Below are positions 24,669 to 34,094 of a stretch of 64,000 nt of DNA, one piece after another. Source of the DNA: CBDFKK01 sp965248815 (GTDB lineage: Bacteria > Pseudomonadota > Alphaproteobacteria > SMXP01). The notes below the pieces were generated by a model. That model ran no database searches and was not told the DNA's origin. It saw nothing but the letters and a program-made list of their open reading frames with translations. The translations under genes and the position numbers were made by a program. The DNA lies in assembly GCA_965248815.1 (NCBI GenBank), contig CBDFKK010000008.1, positions 806,001-870,000 on the forward strand, in the 5' to 3' direction. The first letter of the stretch is position 1, and the number at the start of each line of letters is the position of its first letter.

Positions 24669-26639
24669 TTAGTCCGGCAGCGCAAACGCCATTACGTGAT
24701 CGGTGACTAGCGGACCATCCAAGAAATGGTGACCACCAGCAACGGTCACAACAAACTGCCGTCCACCGGCCTCATACGTCATTGGAATAGTCATAGCGTT
24801 GCTCGGAACGTCGGTCTCCCACAGGAGATCACCGTTCGCGCTGTCAAAGGCACGAAACTTCTTGTCTTGAGTAGCTCCAATAAAAACAAGGCCGCCTGCA
24901 GTGACAATGGGACCTCCAAAACCCGGCGCGCCGAACTTCAACTTCATGCCAAATGGTGCAAAGTCTTCAATCGTACCTAGCGGCACTTCCCAAATTACGC
25001 TTGCGGTATCGAGATCGAGCGCCAGTAACGTAAACCAAGGTGGCTCGGTACATGGAGCACCAAACGGTGACAGCAAAGGACCGAGTTTTACGCCATAAGG
25101 CGTGCCCTTGATGATTTTGGGCGGACCTCCCGGCCGGCCCGCACCGGGCACTGATGCGGCGCTTGGATCCATTTCGGACTGGGGAATAAGCTGAATTTTT
25201 TCCGGCAATCGCGACACGTTCGTAATGATGACGTTGCTTTCAGGGTCATATGCGCCCCCTCCCCAATTCGTGCCCCCGCCTGGCTGCGGATACCAAACAC
25301 TGCCTTGCAGGCTTAAAGGCGTATAGATCGAGCCGTGGCGGCTGTTCTCGATCTCAGCGCGGCAGACCGCCTGGTCGTACAATGTGAATCCCCAGGCGTC
25401 GTCAGGAGATAATTGGGTTGGAACCAGCGGCGGCGGGGCTAACGGGAATGGCTGTGTCGGCGACAACACTTCACCAGGCACCCCGTCGGTCGGTACTTCC
25501 CGTTCTTCCGCTCCAAAAAAGGGCTCGCCGGTTTCCCGATCGAAAACCCATGCATATCCTGATTTGGGCAATTCGACGACTACGTCGACCGGTACGCCGT
25601 CCCGCTCGATCGTTGCTAAAATCGGCTGCGCAGTCGGGTCGTAATTCCATACATCGTGATGAATCATTTGGTAGTGCCAAACGAGTTTGCCCGTAGAGCC
25701 CCGTAGCGCTACCAAAGAACTGGCATAACGATTGTCGCCCGGCCGCGTGCCGCCATAGTAGTCCGGCGACGCATTAGACGTCGGCAGGAACAACAAGTCG
25801 CGATCCTCATCGACCGCCATATAACCCCATACGTTCCCTGCGCCGGTATTCTTGAGTGCGTCTGCTGGCCAATTGGCCGCTTCCGGATCGCCCGGATTGC
25901 GAGGCACCGGATCAAACCACCATATGAATTCTCCCGTCTGCGCATCAAAACCACGTATCTGTCCGCTGGCGGCGTTTGCAGCTCCGCCCTTACCGTGAAC
26001 TGAAGAGCTCACCGCGACGACGTCGCCAACAACGGCCGGCGGCGACCACAATTGAATGCCCTTTAGGTCGCCCGACGGCGTGGCCTCCATGATCAACGGA
26101 TTGATATCAACTTCACCGTTGGTGCCAAAATCGGCACAGCGTTCGCCGGTAATCGCGTCAACGGCAAAGAGACGCCGGTCACTTGTGTTTGTGTAAACCC
26201 GCCAGGCACAGGCCTGGCCTGGGGCGGCGGCTTTGTCCTGCCAAAGAGAAATCCCGCGACACTTGTATTGACCAAAGGGCTCCAACTTGACTTCGGGATC
26301 AAACACCCAGCGCTCTTCGCCGGTCGCCGGATCAAGAGCAATAATCCTGTTAAACTCAGTACACAGAAGAAGAGATTGTCCCGCTTCGCGTGGCGTCAAG
26401 ATCGGCGTGCCGTGAAGGCTATGAAAGACAAAGAAGTCCGGTATCTTTTCCGCCTCCCCGGTGCGATAAGTCCAAGCGGGCTGCAGCTGTGAGACATTGT
26501 CACGGTTGATCTCGGCAAGTGACGAGTACTTGGTGCCTCCCAAGTCTCCCCCATAGGACGCCCAATCACTGGCTGAAGCGGGGCCGAGAGCAAGCCAAGC
26601 CAAACCAACTATCATCAAAATCCGGTTATCCATCTGCAT
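24669..26639 (-). CDS. Periplasmic PQQ-dependent dehydrogenase
   Basis: The 656-residue protein has a signal peptide (about 1-22, cut after ASA) and then an eight-bladed beta-propeller of the quinoprotein alcohol/glucose dehydrogenase group. Landmarks are DWASYGGDLGGTKYSSL, repeated tryptophan-docking turns such as ALDPATGEERWVFDP and LDLDTASVIWEVPLG, and the end GGHHFLDGPLVTDHV. No cytochrome c CxxCH motif is seen, so electrons would pass to a separate carrier or quinone. The substrate is not predictable. ATG 26639 is chosen over an upstream frame opening at 26765, because it gives a clean signal peptide. Confidence 0.88.
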   Translation of the reverse strand: MQMDNRILMIVGLAWLALGPASASDWASYGGDLGGTKYSSLAEINRDNVSQLQPAWTYRTGEAEKIPDFFVFHSLHGTPILTPREAGQSLLLCTEFNRIIALDPATGEERWVFDPEVKLEPFGQYKCRGISLWQDKAAAPGQACAWRVYTNTSDRRLFAVDAITGERCADFGTNGEVDINPLIMEATPSGDLKGIQLWSPPAVVGDVVAVSSSVHGKGGAANAASGQIRGFDAQTGEFIWWFDPVPRNPGDPEAANWPADALKNTGAGNVWGYMAVDEDRDLLFLPTSNASPDYYGGTRPGDNRYASSLVALRGSTGKLVWHYQMIHHDVWNYDPTAQPILATIERDGVPVDVVVELPKSGYAWVFDRETGEPFFGAEEREVPTDGVPGEVLSPTQPFPLAPPPLVPTQLSPDDAWGFTLYDQAVCRAEIENSRHGSIYTPLSLQGSVWYPQPGGGTNWGGGAYDPESNVIITNVSRLPEKIQLIPQSEMDPSAASVPGAGRPGGPPKIIKGTPYGVKLGPLLSPFGAPCTEPPWFTLLALDLDTASVIWEVPLGTIEDFAPFGMKLKFGAPGFGGPIVTAGGLVFIGATQDKKFRAFDSANGDLLWETDVPSNAMTIPMTYEAGGRQFVVTVAGGHHFLDGPLVTDHVMAFALPD

Positions 26640-26873
26640 TCGTCCCAATTCGCATCCGTTAGACTCAAACGTCTCACATTCGAAACATGTATGTCCCGCA
26701 TGTTGGAAGACCCCTTGAGTACCATCTTCCATGAAGATTTGGAGGCAAATGATGGGAGGCCGCAATGCGAATTCATCGCTGCGTTCGGGGAGCGGTGTCC
26801 GGCATCGTCCAGATTGGACAATCTGAACTAATGTTGACTTGGTGACTGAAGTAGACGGCTGCCGGGCTGCTTA

Positions 26874-27737
26874 TTAACCTGCGGCAGCACGAAGAGGTGG
26901 CGCCTTGGGCTCGGTATTGCCCTCGCTGTCGACCCGCTTATAGAGACCGCGGCGACCTTTGATGGGCTCAAAAGCGGCGCTAATTCCCAAAACGGTTTCC
27001 GCAGCCCCTAGGACCAAAAACCCGTCTGGGGCCAAACATTCTGCGATCCTGTTGAGGATATCGGCTTTCGTTGGTTGATCGAAATAGATCAGAACGTTGC
27101 GGCAAAATACAACGTCCCATTTTCTTAGCGCCTTGAAATCGTCCAGGAGGTTAAATTCGCGAAAATTGATCATGGTCTTAAGCTCAGGACTGACAACCCA
27201 ATGCTCGTCCTTCTGCTCGAAACATTTTATGAGAAGCTGAATGGGCATCCCGCGCTGAATTTCAAACTGACTGTAAATACCCGCTTTTGCTTTTTGCAAA
27301 ACTTGAGAAGAAATATCAGTGCCCACGATCTCGCACTTCATCTTTCCGAACTGGTGCTGATTCTCTTTCAACATCATTGAAATGGAATATGGTTCTTGCC
27401 CTGTCGAGGCTGCGGCGCACCAAATGCGTGTTTTATGCGTCGGCGGTCGGCTGTCCATAATAGACGGCAGAATATGATCCTTAAGATTGTCGAATGGCGT
27501 CTTGTCACGGAAGAATAGTGACTCATTCGTAGTCATCGCCTCGGTTACGTCAGCAAACAGCCCTTCATTCGGCTTACTTCTCAGCTTTGCGATCAAGTCG
27601 TCGACGTTTTTGAGTCCCTCTTTCCTAGCGATAGGCGCAAGCCGACTTTCTAGCAGATAGATTTTGTCCGGACCGATAATCAACCCAGACCTCTCCTTGA
27701 GGAGGCCGCTGACAAACTTGAAGTCGGCGTCTTGCAT
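26874..27737 (-). CDS. cheR: CheR-type chemoreceptor methyltransferase
   Basis: CheR transfers a methyl group from SAM to glutamates of chemoreceptors. The 287-residue chain has the N-terminal helical CheR domain (about 1-70), the TTNESLFFRDKTPFDNL motif, the SAM motif IWCAAASTGQEPYSISM (about 105-121), the VGTDIS segment, and FCRNVLIYFDQPTKADIL near 212-229. It closes a same-strand set with a CheY-like regulator and chpT; this cheR-cheY-chpT arrangement is known in alphaproteobacteria. No receptor gene is nearby. Confidence 0.93.
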   Translation of the reverse strand: MQDADFKFVSGLLKERSGLIIGPDKIYLLESRLAPIARKEGLKNVDDLIAKLRSKPNEGLFADVTEAMTTNESLFFRDKTPFDNLKDHILPSIMDSRPPTHKTRIWCAAASTGQEPYSISMMLKENQHQFGKMKCEIVGTDISSQVLQKAKAGIYSQFEIQRGMPIQLLIKCFEQKDEHWVVSPELKTMINFREFNLLDDFKALRKWDVVFCRNVLIYFDQPTKADILNRIAECLAPDGFLVLGAAETVLGISAAFEPIKGRRGLYKRVDSEGNTEPKAPPLRAAAG

Positions 27738-27845
27738 TTTAAGGGGCCCCTCTTAGAGTTCCTATGGAACTCCTATTTTCTGGATGCCGACTGGCGGCTT
27801 TGACTATTTTCATGAAGTCCGTCCGAACAATCTTGCTTCTGCCAG

Positions 27846-28211
27846 TCAAACCAATCCGGCTTCAGCGAATTTGGCTTCAATGATTTCGCGATCGAACGGT
27901 TTCATTATGTATTCGTTGGCGCCGGCACCGATGGCTGCGCTGATGTGCCCAACATCGTTTTCGGTCGTGCAGAACAGCACCACGGGCCCATCACCGCCAT
28001 CTTCTTTGCGCAAGGCTTTGAGAAAATCGAGGCCATTCATGATCGGCATATTCCAATCCAGGAGTATGGCATCGGGCATATGCTCACGACATTGCTCAAG
28101 AGCTTGTTTGCCGTCGCCCGCCTCGGCAATTTCGAATTCCAATTCCTCTAGTATGCGCCGCGCTACGCGGCGAATAACTCGCGAGTCGTCTACAACCAGG
28201 CAATGCTTCAT
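27846..28211 (-). CDS. Single-domain CheY-like response regulator
   Basis: The 121-residue protein is a lone receiver: acidic pair Asp8-Asp9 (VVDDSRVIRR), phosphoacceptor Asp52 (LLDWNMPIMNG), Thr in FCTTEND and Lys in MKPFD. It has no output domain, so it signals by protein contact, likely at the motor or to another kinase. It lies between cheR and chpT. ATG 28211 is chosen over an upstream opening at 28292 because it gives the canonical receiver start. CheY or a CpdR-like role are both possible; the position beside cheR favours CheY. Confidence 0.9.
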   Translation of the reverse strand: MKHCLVVDDSRVIRRVARRILEELEFEIAEAGDGKQALEQCREHMPDAILLDWNMPIMNGLDFLKALRKEDGGDGPVVLFCTTENDVGHISAAIGAGANEYIMKPFDREIIEAKFAEAGLV

Positions 28212-28396
28212 CCCAAACACCTGTATTTTTTGAGCCCCTGTGATTGCTCTTGCGCAATCCGACCTGTAAACATCAATACATTCGCCATTCATCGAATAGC
28301 GTCAACGTGGCCAAAATTATTGGGGAAATTGGTTAAAATCGCTTAAAGCTAGCGCCCATCGATTTGGACGATCAAAGTCAAAGCGAATTGATCATG

Positions 28397-29029
28397 CTAT
28401 GAGCTAGCTTGAAAGACGATTTGCTCGGACTGCTTCTCGGTTTTGAGCCGGATTCCATTGCTTTGAATTAGTAATCCGGTAAAGAAAGGCTGAATCGATC
28501 GTGCGTCCAGGTCTTTCTCTGCAGAGGCACAATCCAAAGCCTTGATCACTTCAGGCTTGATATCCGCACCCTCTCCCGATGCCGTCAGAGACATGAAAGC
28601 CGGACCGGATGTGTTGCGTATATCGACCCGAAGCACGCCTCCCCGAGGTATGCAGCCACTCCCGATCGATACGAGATTCATAAGTATGCGCACAAAATCT
28701 TTCTGTAGTCCGTCATGCGCCGATTCCCACTTCAATGTAATTTTCCCACCGTCTAAGATTTCTTCTAGAATTTCTTTGACCTCAGCTAAATCGACAATTT
28801 CGCCCGTCGCGCTCGACGCGCCGTATGCCAGCCGCGCAAAGCGGAGCTTGGATGATGCCTGCTTGCCGCCAAGAGCAATCAGAGACAAAGCATGCTCTCG
28901 CATTTCTTCATCTTCATCGTCATCGTCTTCCAGTACTTCTATGCCATTATTGAGTGCGCTGATCGGGCTGATCAGGTCGTGGCAAATTCGGGAGCACAGA
29001 AGGGCTGACAGATGAAGCTCTGAGATCAT
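28397..29029 (-). CDS. chpT: Histidine phosphotransferase ChpT
   Basis: ChpT relays phosphate from the CckA kinase to CtrA and CpdR. The 210-residue protein has the dimerisation helix with phospho-His17 (SRICHDLISPISALNNGIE), an acidic loop (DDDDEDEE, about 35-42), a second helix, and a degenerate Bergerat-type C-domain (about 95-205) that lacks ATP-binding motifs, as expected. Length is normal. It shares a 76-base upstream region with the divergent DUF3553 gene. Its target ctrA is in this window; cckA is not. Confidence 0.92.
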   Translation of the reverse strand: MISELHLSALLCSRICHDLISPISALNNGIEVLEDDDDEDEEMREHALSLIALGGKQASSKLRFARLAYGASSATGEIVDLAEVKEILEEILDGGKITLKWESAHDGLQKDFVRILMNLVSIGSGCIPRGGVLRVDIRNTSGPAFMSLTASGEGADIKPEVIKALDCASAEKDLDARSIQPFFTGLLIQSNGIRLKTEKQSEQIVFQASS

Positions 29030-29068
29030 GACTTTTCTCCCGCAATCGCCGAAATGACCGTGATACAG

Positions 29069-29088
29069 TTAATCATCGTCATGGTTAA
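29069..29088 (-). promoter_or_regulatory. Possible CtrA half sites upstream of chpT
   Basis: Reading the minus strand, TTAACCAT (from 29088) matches the strong CtrA half site, and a second TTAA lies 12 bases on (29069-29072). The spacing is not the canonical 7, so this is only a candidate. It lies between chpT and the DUF3553 gene. Confidence 0.3.
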
Positions 29089-29105
29089 CGCTTCGTTTTG
29101 ACAAC

Positions 29106-29330
29106 TTGAAGTCATTTACGAGCCCCCAAGAAAGGCAGCACCTCCTCGTGCACAGTCACATCACGCCGGGCTGCCTCGTTCGTCACCCATTTGAAACTGA
29201 ATGGGGCATTGGTCAAGTGCAATCGGTGATTGGTAATCGAATCACCGTAAATTTCCAAGACGCTGGTAAACGCGTTATTAACGCGCAAGAAATAGATCTA
29301 ATTGTGATAGATACCAATCCGCGCGGCTAA
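29106..29330 (+). CDS. DUF3553 domain protein
   Basis: The protein is up to 74 residues long and matches DUF3553, a short beta-rich domain: PGCLVRHPFETEWGIGQVQS, then GNRITVNFQDAGKRVINAQE. This resembles CarD/UvrD-type SH3-like folds. The start is uncertain: TTG 29106 has no ribosome site, while GTG 29148 gives a length closer to family members and has AAAGG about 12 bases upstream. It is divergent from chpT and precedes cysQ by 37 bases. The function is unknown. Confidence 0.8.
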   Translation: MKSFTSPQERQHLLVHSHITPGCLVRHPFETEWGIGQVQSVIGNRITVNFQDAGKRVINAQEIDLIVIDTNPRG

Positions 29331-29367
29331 ATCGCGATTGAACCAAATTTAGTATTTCACTTATCAG

Positions 29368-30219
29368 ATGGATGACCCCGTGAGTACTTTGCCCAGCACG
29401 CAACTCGACCCAAGTCAGTTGGTAAATCAGCTAAAACGCATTTCTCTGCTGGCAGGAATCGAAATTATGGGCATCTACTCCAGCGATTTCGCGGTCGAGC
29501 AAAAGGACGACAGCTCTCCTGTCACTGAAGCCGATAAACGGGCAGAAACAATAATACTCAGAGAATTGGAAAAAGCAGCGCCCGAAATTCCTGTCGTTTC
29601 AGAAGAAGCCGCAGCTGAAAGGAAAATTCCCGACGTAGATGATATTTTCTTTTTGGTTGATCCCTTGGATGGGACCAAAGAATTTATCAATCGAAACGAC
29701 GAATTCACTGTCAATATCGCACTCATCGAAGGCGGCGCGCCGGTACTTGGTGTGGTTTATGCGCCTGCGCTATCGCGCATGTTTTACAGCTTGGGGCCGG
29801 GCCTTGCATTCGAACAAAGCGTCGAGCCGAAGGCGGATAACGGGGCATTACAGGCTTCCGAACCACGGGCCATACAAGTTCGCGAGCACCCGATAAAAGG
29901 CCTGACCGCAGTGGCCAGCCGGTCACACCGTAGTCCAGAGACAGATGATTATCTACGCGCGTTCAACGTTGCGGACTTTGTGTCGGCCGGATCCTCGCTC
30001 AAGTTTTGCCTAGTTGCAGCCGGAGAAGCCGATATCTATCCAAGACACGGACCGACGATGGAATGGGATACGGCCGCCGGCCACGCTGTATTGATCGGCG
30101 CCGGAGGCGAGGTACTAAATTTCGATGGTGCTCCGTTCGTCTACGGTAAGACGCAAACCGGTTTCAAAAATCCTTACTTTGTGGCTTTCGCCGGTGATTT
30201 AGTGGAAGCGCAGGCCTAG
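29368..30219 (+). CDS. cysQ: 3'(2'),5'-bisphosphate nucleotidase CysQ
   Basis: CysQ removes the 3' phosphate of PAP and PAPS, clearing a by-product of sulfate assimilation. The 283-residue chain has the inositol monophosphatase fold. It shows SPVTEADKRAE near 50, the EE pair in VVSEEAA, the metal motif DPLDGTKEF near 97-105, and the C-terminal WDTAAGHAVLIGAGG. Length is somewhat above E. coli CysQ because of the N-terminal 20 residues. It may be co-transcribed with the DUF3553 gene. Confidence 0.92.
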   Translation: MDDPVSTLPSTQLDPSQLVNQLKRISLLAGIEIMGIYSSDFAVEQKDDSSPVTEADKRAETIILRELEKAAPEIPVVSEEAAAERKIPDVDDIFFLVDPLDGTKEFINRNDEFTVNIALIEGGAPVLGVVYAPALSRMFYSLGPGLAFEQSVEPKADNGALQASEPRAIQVREHPIKGLTAVASRSHRSPETDDYLRAFNVADFVSAGSSLKFCLVAAGEADIYPRHGPTMEWDTAAGHAVLIGAGGEVLNFDGAPFVYGKTQTGFKNPYFVAFAGDLVEAQA

Positions 30220-30228
30220 CATCGCCAA

Positions 30229-30456
30229 TTACCGGTGCTGGCCATCGATGTCGTCATAGCCTTTGCGATTGCTGTAGAAGACCAAAAACATCAGTCCTCC
30301 ACCAATCGCTATCGTGAACACGACGCCCAAGATCATAGCCACAATCCCTGGGCCACCCATTTCAACGTCATTTAAGGAAAGCCAAACGTCGATCGCCCAC
30401 CACGAACTAACGATCAATAGTCCGACAAGCAGTGCAACGAGGAAAAAAGTCTTCAA
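30229..30456 (-). CDS. Small two-helix membrane protein
   Basis: The 75-residue protein has two hydrophobic segments (about 3-24 and 37-61) and a polar tail rich in Tyr, Asp and Arg. It is not recognised. It ends 9 bases from the convergent cysQ stop and lies 14 bases after ydbL on the same strand, so it may be the last gene of the ydbH operon. Confidence 0.6.
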   Translation of the reverse strand: MKTFFLVALLVGLLIVSSWWAIDVWLSLNDVEMGGPGIVAMILGVVFTIAIGGGLMFLVFYSNRKGYDDIDGQHR

Positions 30457-30470
30457 AGGCTGGCAAGCAC

Positions 30471-30827
30471 TTAAGGAACTTCGCTCCAGTTGCCGTCGGC
30501 ATTACGCACACACTGGCCCGACGCCGCCTTTCCGACAAGTTTTTCTGCAGTCAAGGCGGCCGCCACTTCGACAGCCACACCGTTCTCCTTCGCCAAGTCG
30601 GTATATGCCGACTTGCGTTTGAGATTAACCGCTTTCACTTCTCTTGCCACATCAGCCGAGACGTCGTCGGCCTGAACATGTAGATATCCGTCAGCGCCCT
30701 CTCCAACAAGACAGTCTTTCTTCGCTTGGGCCACAGCACTTACCTGGGCGAACGCGTCCATGCTGAACGAGATTGTTAGGACGGCCGACAACATTAGCCC
30801 GATGAATAAGTGGATGATATTTTTCAT
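30471..30827 (-). CDS. ydbL: YdbL family (DUF1318) periplasmic protein
   Basis: The 118-residue product has a signal peptide (about 1-27, cut after AFA) and the DUF1318 pattern: KKDCLVGEGADGYLHVQ, EVKAVNLKRKSAYTDLAKEN, and ALTAEKLVGKAASGQCV. In E. coli, YdbL is encoded with YdbH and YnbE and modulates that pair. A near-perfect ribosome site (GGAGG, 8 bases upstream) fixes ATG 30827 rather than an upstream start at 30872. It is the third gene of a ydbH-ynbE-ydbL set here. Confidence 0.88.
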   Translation of the reverse strand: MKNIIHLFIGLMLSAVLTISFSMDAFAQVSAVAQAKKDCLVGEGADGYLHVQADDVSADVAREVKAVNLKRKSAYTDLAKENGVAVEVAAALTAEKLVGKAASGQCVRNADGNWSEVP

Positions 30828-30843
30828 AGCTCGTATCCTCCGG

Positions 30844-31104
30844 CTAACTAAAGATATCTGGATTATCCGCAATCAAATCGTTGACCTCATCATCCATTCG
30901 GATGCGAACGTCCTGCTCAATCTTGATGTTGAGATTGATTTCGATTGGCTCTGTGGGCGCCGCCACTTGAACCGTCGGTGTGCAGCCCATTATTGCAAGG
31001 CCAAGCGCCAATACCGGCGGTGTAGCAATCACACCCCGCGTGGCGACGGATCTGTCAGCTAAAAAATTATGCGTAACTGCTGATGGCATGGTCTTGATCC
31101 ACAT
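30844..31104 (-). CDS. ynbE: YnbE family lipoprotein
   Basis: The protein is up to 86 residues long with lipobox LAIMGC (Cys41), then a short mature part PTVQVAAPTEPIEINLNIKI ending in a helix VNDLIADNPDIF. This matches YnbE, an outer-membrane lipoprotein that completes the YdbH bridge by strand addition. The start could be ATG 31104 or ATG 31089; both give a long n-region before the lipobox. It sits 24 bases after ydbH and 17 before ydbL. Confidence 0.85.
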   Translation of the reverse strand: MWIKTMPSAVTHNFLADRSVATRGVIATPPVLALGLAIMGCTPTVQVAAPTEPIEINLNIKIEQDVRIRMDDEVNDLIADNPDIFS

Positions 31105-31127
31105 TCTTAAATTAAGCGGAATTGCTT

Positions 31128-34094
31128 CTATCGGTTATCATCTTGAATTCTTCTCTCTATTTCATCGGGTATACGATAGCCAATCGTTCCTTGCCTGATC
31201 ATTTCCACAAGCGGCGCTTCTGCGTTTACATTCAGCTTTATGGGAAATCCTTCGAGCACCGTGGGATTGCTGCCATTGAGCTGAATTCCAACGGTCAAAA
31301 CGTCCGTCGTTCGACCATTAATCACGACCTCAAGTTCGTCGTATGTAAAATCTTTGAGCGCATCAAACAGCAAAGTCGAGGAATCGTCTTTTGCGCCGAC
31401 ATCGGATGCTACACCATCGTAAAGAATTGTGCCTCCTTCAGGTGATGACACGAGACGACCTTCCACTATGGTTATGTTCCCGTCTTCCGCATAGATCGGA
31501 ATTTGGCCATTCACAGTGCCCGTTCCTGATAATCCTTCTACATCCAGCAACGTGAACACTTCCTGAAGGTCTATGTTGTCTGCCGTTAATGTCAAATCCT
31601 GCCGTTCGCTTTCGAATGCGAGTAAGGACTGATCAAGACCTAATTTGCCGCCGGCCCATGGCCAAGACGCACTTTCAAGAACGACGGTGCCGGACGGATT
31701 GAGGCTGAATTCGAGCTCTCCGGAAAGCAATTCCAATCCAATATCTACGGAGTCGATGTTCAGCTTCTGGGGCGTCCGTGTTGAGGGAGGCAAGAGCTCA
31801 TTCAACAAAATTTGTCCGTTGATTCCCTTCACGGGGCCAACGGAACTTGCAAGGTCGATGGCACTCAAAGTGAGCGTCCCCGACGACTTCAATGAGTCGG
31901 TTTGCCATTCTATTAGTCCGCGCGCGCTGGCGTCGCCTTCCACATCTGCCACCACGCCGCTCAGAACCGGAAACAATGCCTCCGCCTCGAACGCGTCTTT
32001 GCCGAATTTGATTGAATTTAAATCAATAGTCAGCTCCCCGCTGCCCGTACTCAAATCGTGTGTACCATCCAGTTGAGCCAATTCAACATCATCAAAAACG
32101 AATGCCTGACCCAGAAATCTCAGCTCATCGCTCTTACCGGTTAGCTCCCCTTTTACGTCCAATGGCGAATACAAATCGAGCTCGTTCGGATCCGTAATGC
32201 GCACGCCATCTAAGAATGCGGATATTTCTGCTATTTCACCGCCACGCCCTGACGCCTGCCCCGAAAACCGCAAGTCTTCCAGTTTGGCCACTTGCCCCGC
32301 CAAATCAACCGCTCCTTCAGACAGCCCATAGGTAATCCGCCAATCCGCGGTACTCGGGATATATTCTGTATAAAGAGTGACTTCCGGCACAGGTCCTTCC
32401 AGCTCAAACCCGCCCATCGTTCTAATAAGAGAGTATTCGGAAGGAAACCTCGTGTTAAGCTGCAATTCAAGAGGCTGACCTTCGCCGAAGACGATGCGAA
32501 TGAGAGGCTCTTGCTGGTTGGCGCACACGGAGAATTGCGGCCGCTTGACGATGACCTCGCTCAGCGTTATTTCACTCGTCGCCAGCAAGACGCATGCGTC
32601 CGATGCTTGGGTGTAGCGAAGACCGCCCAAGTCCCTTGTGAAGCGTCCCGCAAGGCCCAACGACCCCTGGGACACCGCAACGTTTTCGAGCACCGGCCCA
32701 TCAAGCAGGACATCGCCAATGACGCGTCCCGCAAAGTTATCTGGCGTTCCTTGTAACGTCAGTGACAGATCTCTCGTTCCAATTGTGAGGTCGCCTGCAG
32801 TCCATGGCGCCATGTCGATCGCCATACGAGAGACGCGGACAGAATTCAACAGGTCCGAGTCGTCGTCGACAGCCGAATTCGAGAAGTCATAGGAGCCGGA
32901 AATTTCGGCTTTTACACTTGGCACACCTCGCCCTTCAAGCACCACCGAAACATCGCCGTCCAATACCCGAGTATCGTCAAGAAGACGAAGAGTAACCCAT
33001 CGATCGCTACCCTCGATGCTTGATGCTACTAGTTGAAAGTTAACTCCTGCTATGCCGCTATTGTCTTCGGTCTCTACGCCATTTTGGCCGCTCAACGAGC
33101 TGACAGTCAGGGGCTGCACTGCGTGGATATCGAAAAAATTGTTTTGACGATGGATCATAAACTCAGTAGATGCCGTTGCGCGCGAAAGTGCCGCTTTGAG
33201 AGTTGATACAAACTCGGATGTAAAAGCATCGAAAGGGCTGGCATCGCTTTGCAGTTCTCTTCGCTGGTCAAGACTTCCGTCATCGTTTAGAGAGAATTCG
33301 GCGACGGATATCTCGATGCTGCCGTCACCTACAGCAGGCTGATCAGGCTCTCGGTAAGAGGCTGCTAGTCTGGCGTCTTTAAGCATCGCGATGGCGCCTT
33401 CATAGCTGCCAAGAACGATCAATAGATCCGCCTCAATTAGTTGATCCTGACCCTGCACAAGATTGACATCGAACACGTCGAGTTCGAACGCTCCTTGAGT
33501 AGGTGCAAGGCTTTCCTCTTTGAGCGAAATAGAAACTTCCGATTTTCCTGCCTGATCCACGGAGGCGCGAAAATCCGCTTCCAAATAGCCGGATGGGGCT
33601 TCTAATCGAAATATGCCGTTGCCGATCTCAAACTGTGGCAGAACTTGCTCGCTCTGTGATGTCTGACCAAAAATAATATCCGTGACGATGCGATCCAACA
33701 CGCCCAGTGAAAACGTCTCACCGATCGACGACGTGTCGGCCAGATCTCCTACAGTGCCGACTACCCGTACGCCGTCAACGGCCACATTCCGCAACCGTCC
33801 TTGCATCAATTCGCCGAGACTGTATGAGACTTCTAGGGTTTCAATTGAGAGATCCGGACCTTCTCCTAGATTGAGGTCGTCGATGATGGCACCGCTGAAG
33901 CCGACCGTGCGCACGTCCATCGAAACCGGAGCTAGCCCTTGCGAGCGAAGCAATCTCTCCACAAAGAATTCCGCGACTTGCACCGGTGACAATGTGATCG
34001 CCAAAGCCGCAACGACGATAATTCCAAACAGACCCACAATGAGCCGGCGACCCCAGCGGGGTTTTCGTTCGGAGTTTAGAGCTGGCTGCGCCAT
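31128..34094 (-). CDS. ydbH: YdbH family intermembrane phospholipid transport protein
   Basis: The 988-residue protein has one N-terminal membrane helix (about 17-37) and a long beta-rich periplasmic part, the AsmA-like bridge fold. YdbH works with TamB and YhdP in E. coli to move phospholipid from inner to outer membrane. The C-terminal piece is typical of the family: LSGTGTVNGQIPIY, then the FTYDELEVVINGRT segment and a terminal VGIQLNGSNPTVLEGFPIKL. The next gene encodes its lipoprotein partner YnbE. Assignment rests on this end and the operon; the N-terminal two thirds is divergent. Confidence 0.88.
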   Translation of the reverse strand: MAQPALNSERKPRWGRRLIVGLFGIIVVAALAITLSPVQVAEFFVERLLRSQGLAPVSMDVRTVGFSGAIIDDLNLGEGPDLSIETLEVSYSLGELMQGRLRNVAVDGVRVVGTVGDLADTSSIGETFSLGVLDRIVTDIIFGQTSQSEQVLPQFEIGNGIFRLEAPSGYLEADFRASVDQAGKSEVSISLKEESLAPTQGAFELDVFDVNLVQGQDQLIEADLLIVLGSYEGAIAMLKDARLAASYREPDQPAVGDGSIEISVAEFSLNDDGSLDQRRELQSDASPFDAFTSEFVSTLKAALSRATASTEFMIHRQNNFFDIHAVQPLTVSSLSGQNGVETEDNSGIAGVNFQLVASSIEGSDRWVTLRLLDDTRVLDGDVSVVLEGRGVPSVKAEISGSYDFSNSAVDDDSDLLNSVRVSRMAIDMAPWTAGDLTIGTRDLSLTLQGTPDNFAGRVIGDVLLDGPVLENVAVSQGSLGLAGRFTRDLGGLRYTQASDACVLLATSEITLSEVIVKRPQFSVCANQQEPLIRIVFGEGQPLELQLNTRFPSEYSLIRTMGGFELEGPVPEVTLYTEYIPSTADWRITYGLSEGAVDLAGQVAKLEDLRFSGQASGRGGEIAEISAFLDGVRITDPNELDLYSPLDVKGELTGKSDELRFLGQAFVFDDVELAQLDGTHDLSTGSGELTIDLNSIKFGKDAFEAEALFPVLSGVVADVEGDASARGLIEWQTDSLKSSGTLTLSAIDLASSVGPVKGINGQILLNELLPPSTRTPQKLNIDSVDIGLELLSGELEFSLNPSGTVVLESASWPWAGGKLGLDQSLLAFESERQDLTLTADNIDLQEVFTLLDVEGLSGTGTVNGQIPIYAEDGNITIVEGRLVSSPEGGTILYDGVASDVGAKDDSSTLLFDALKDFTYDELEVVINGRTTDVLTVGIQLNGSNPTVLEGFPIKLNVNAEAPLVEMIRQGTIGYRIPDEIERRIQDDNR

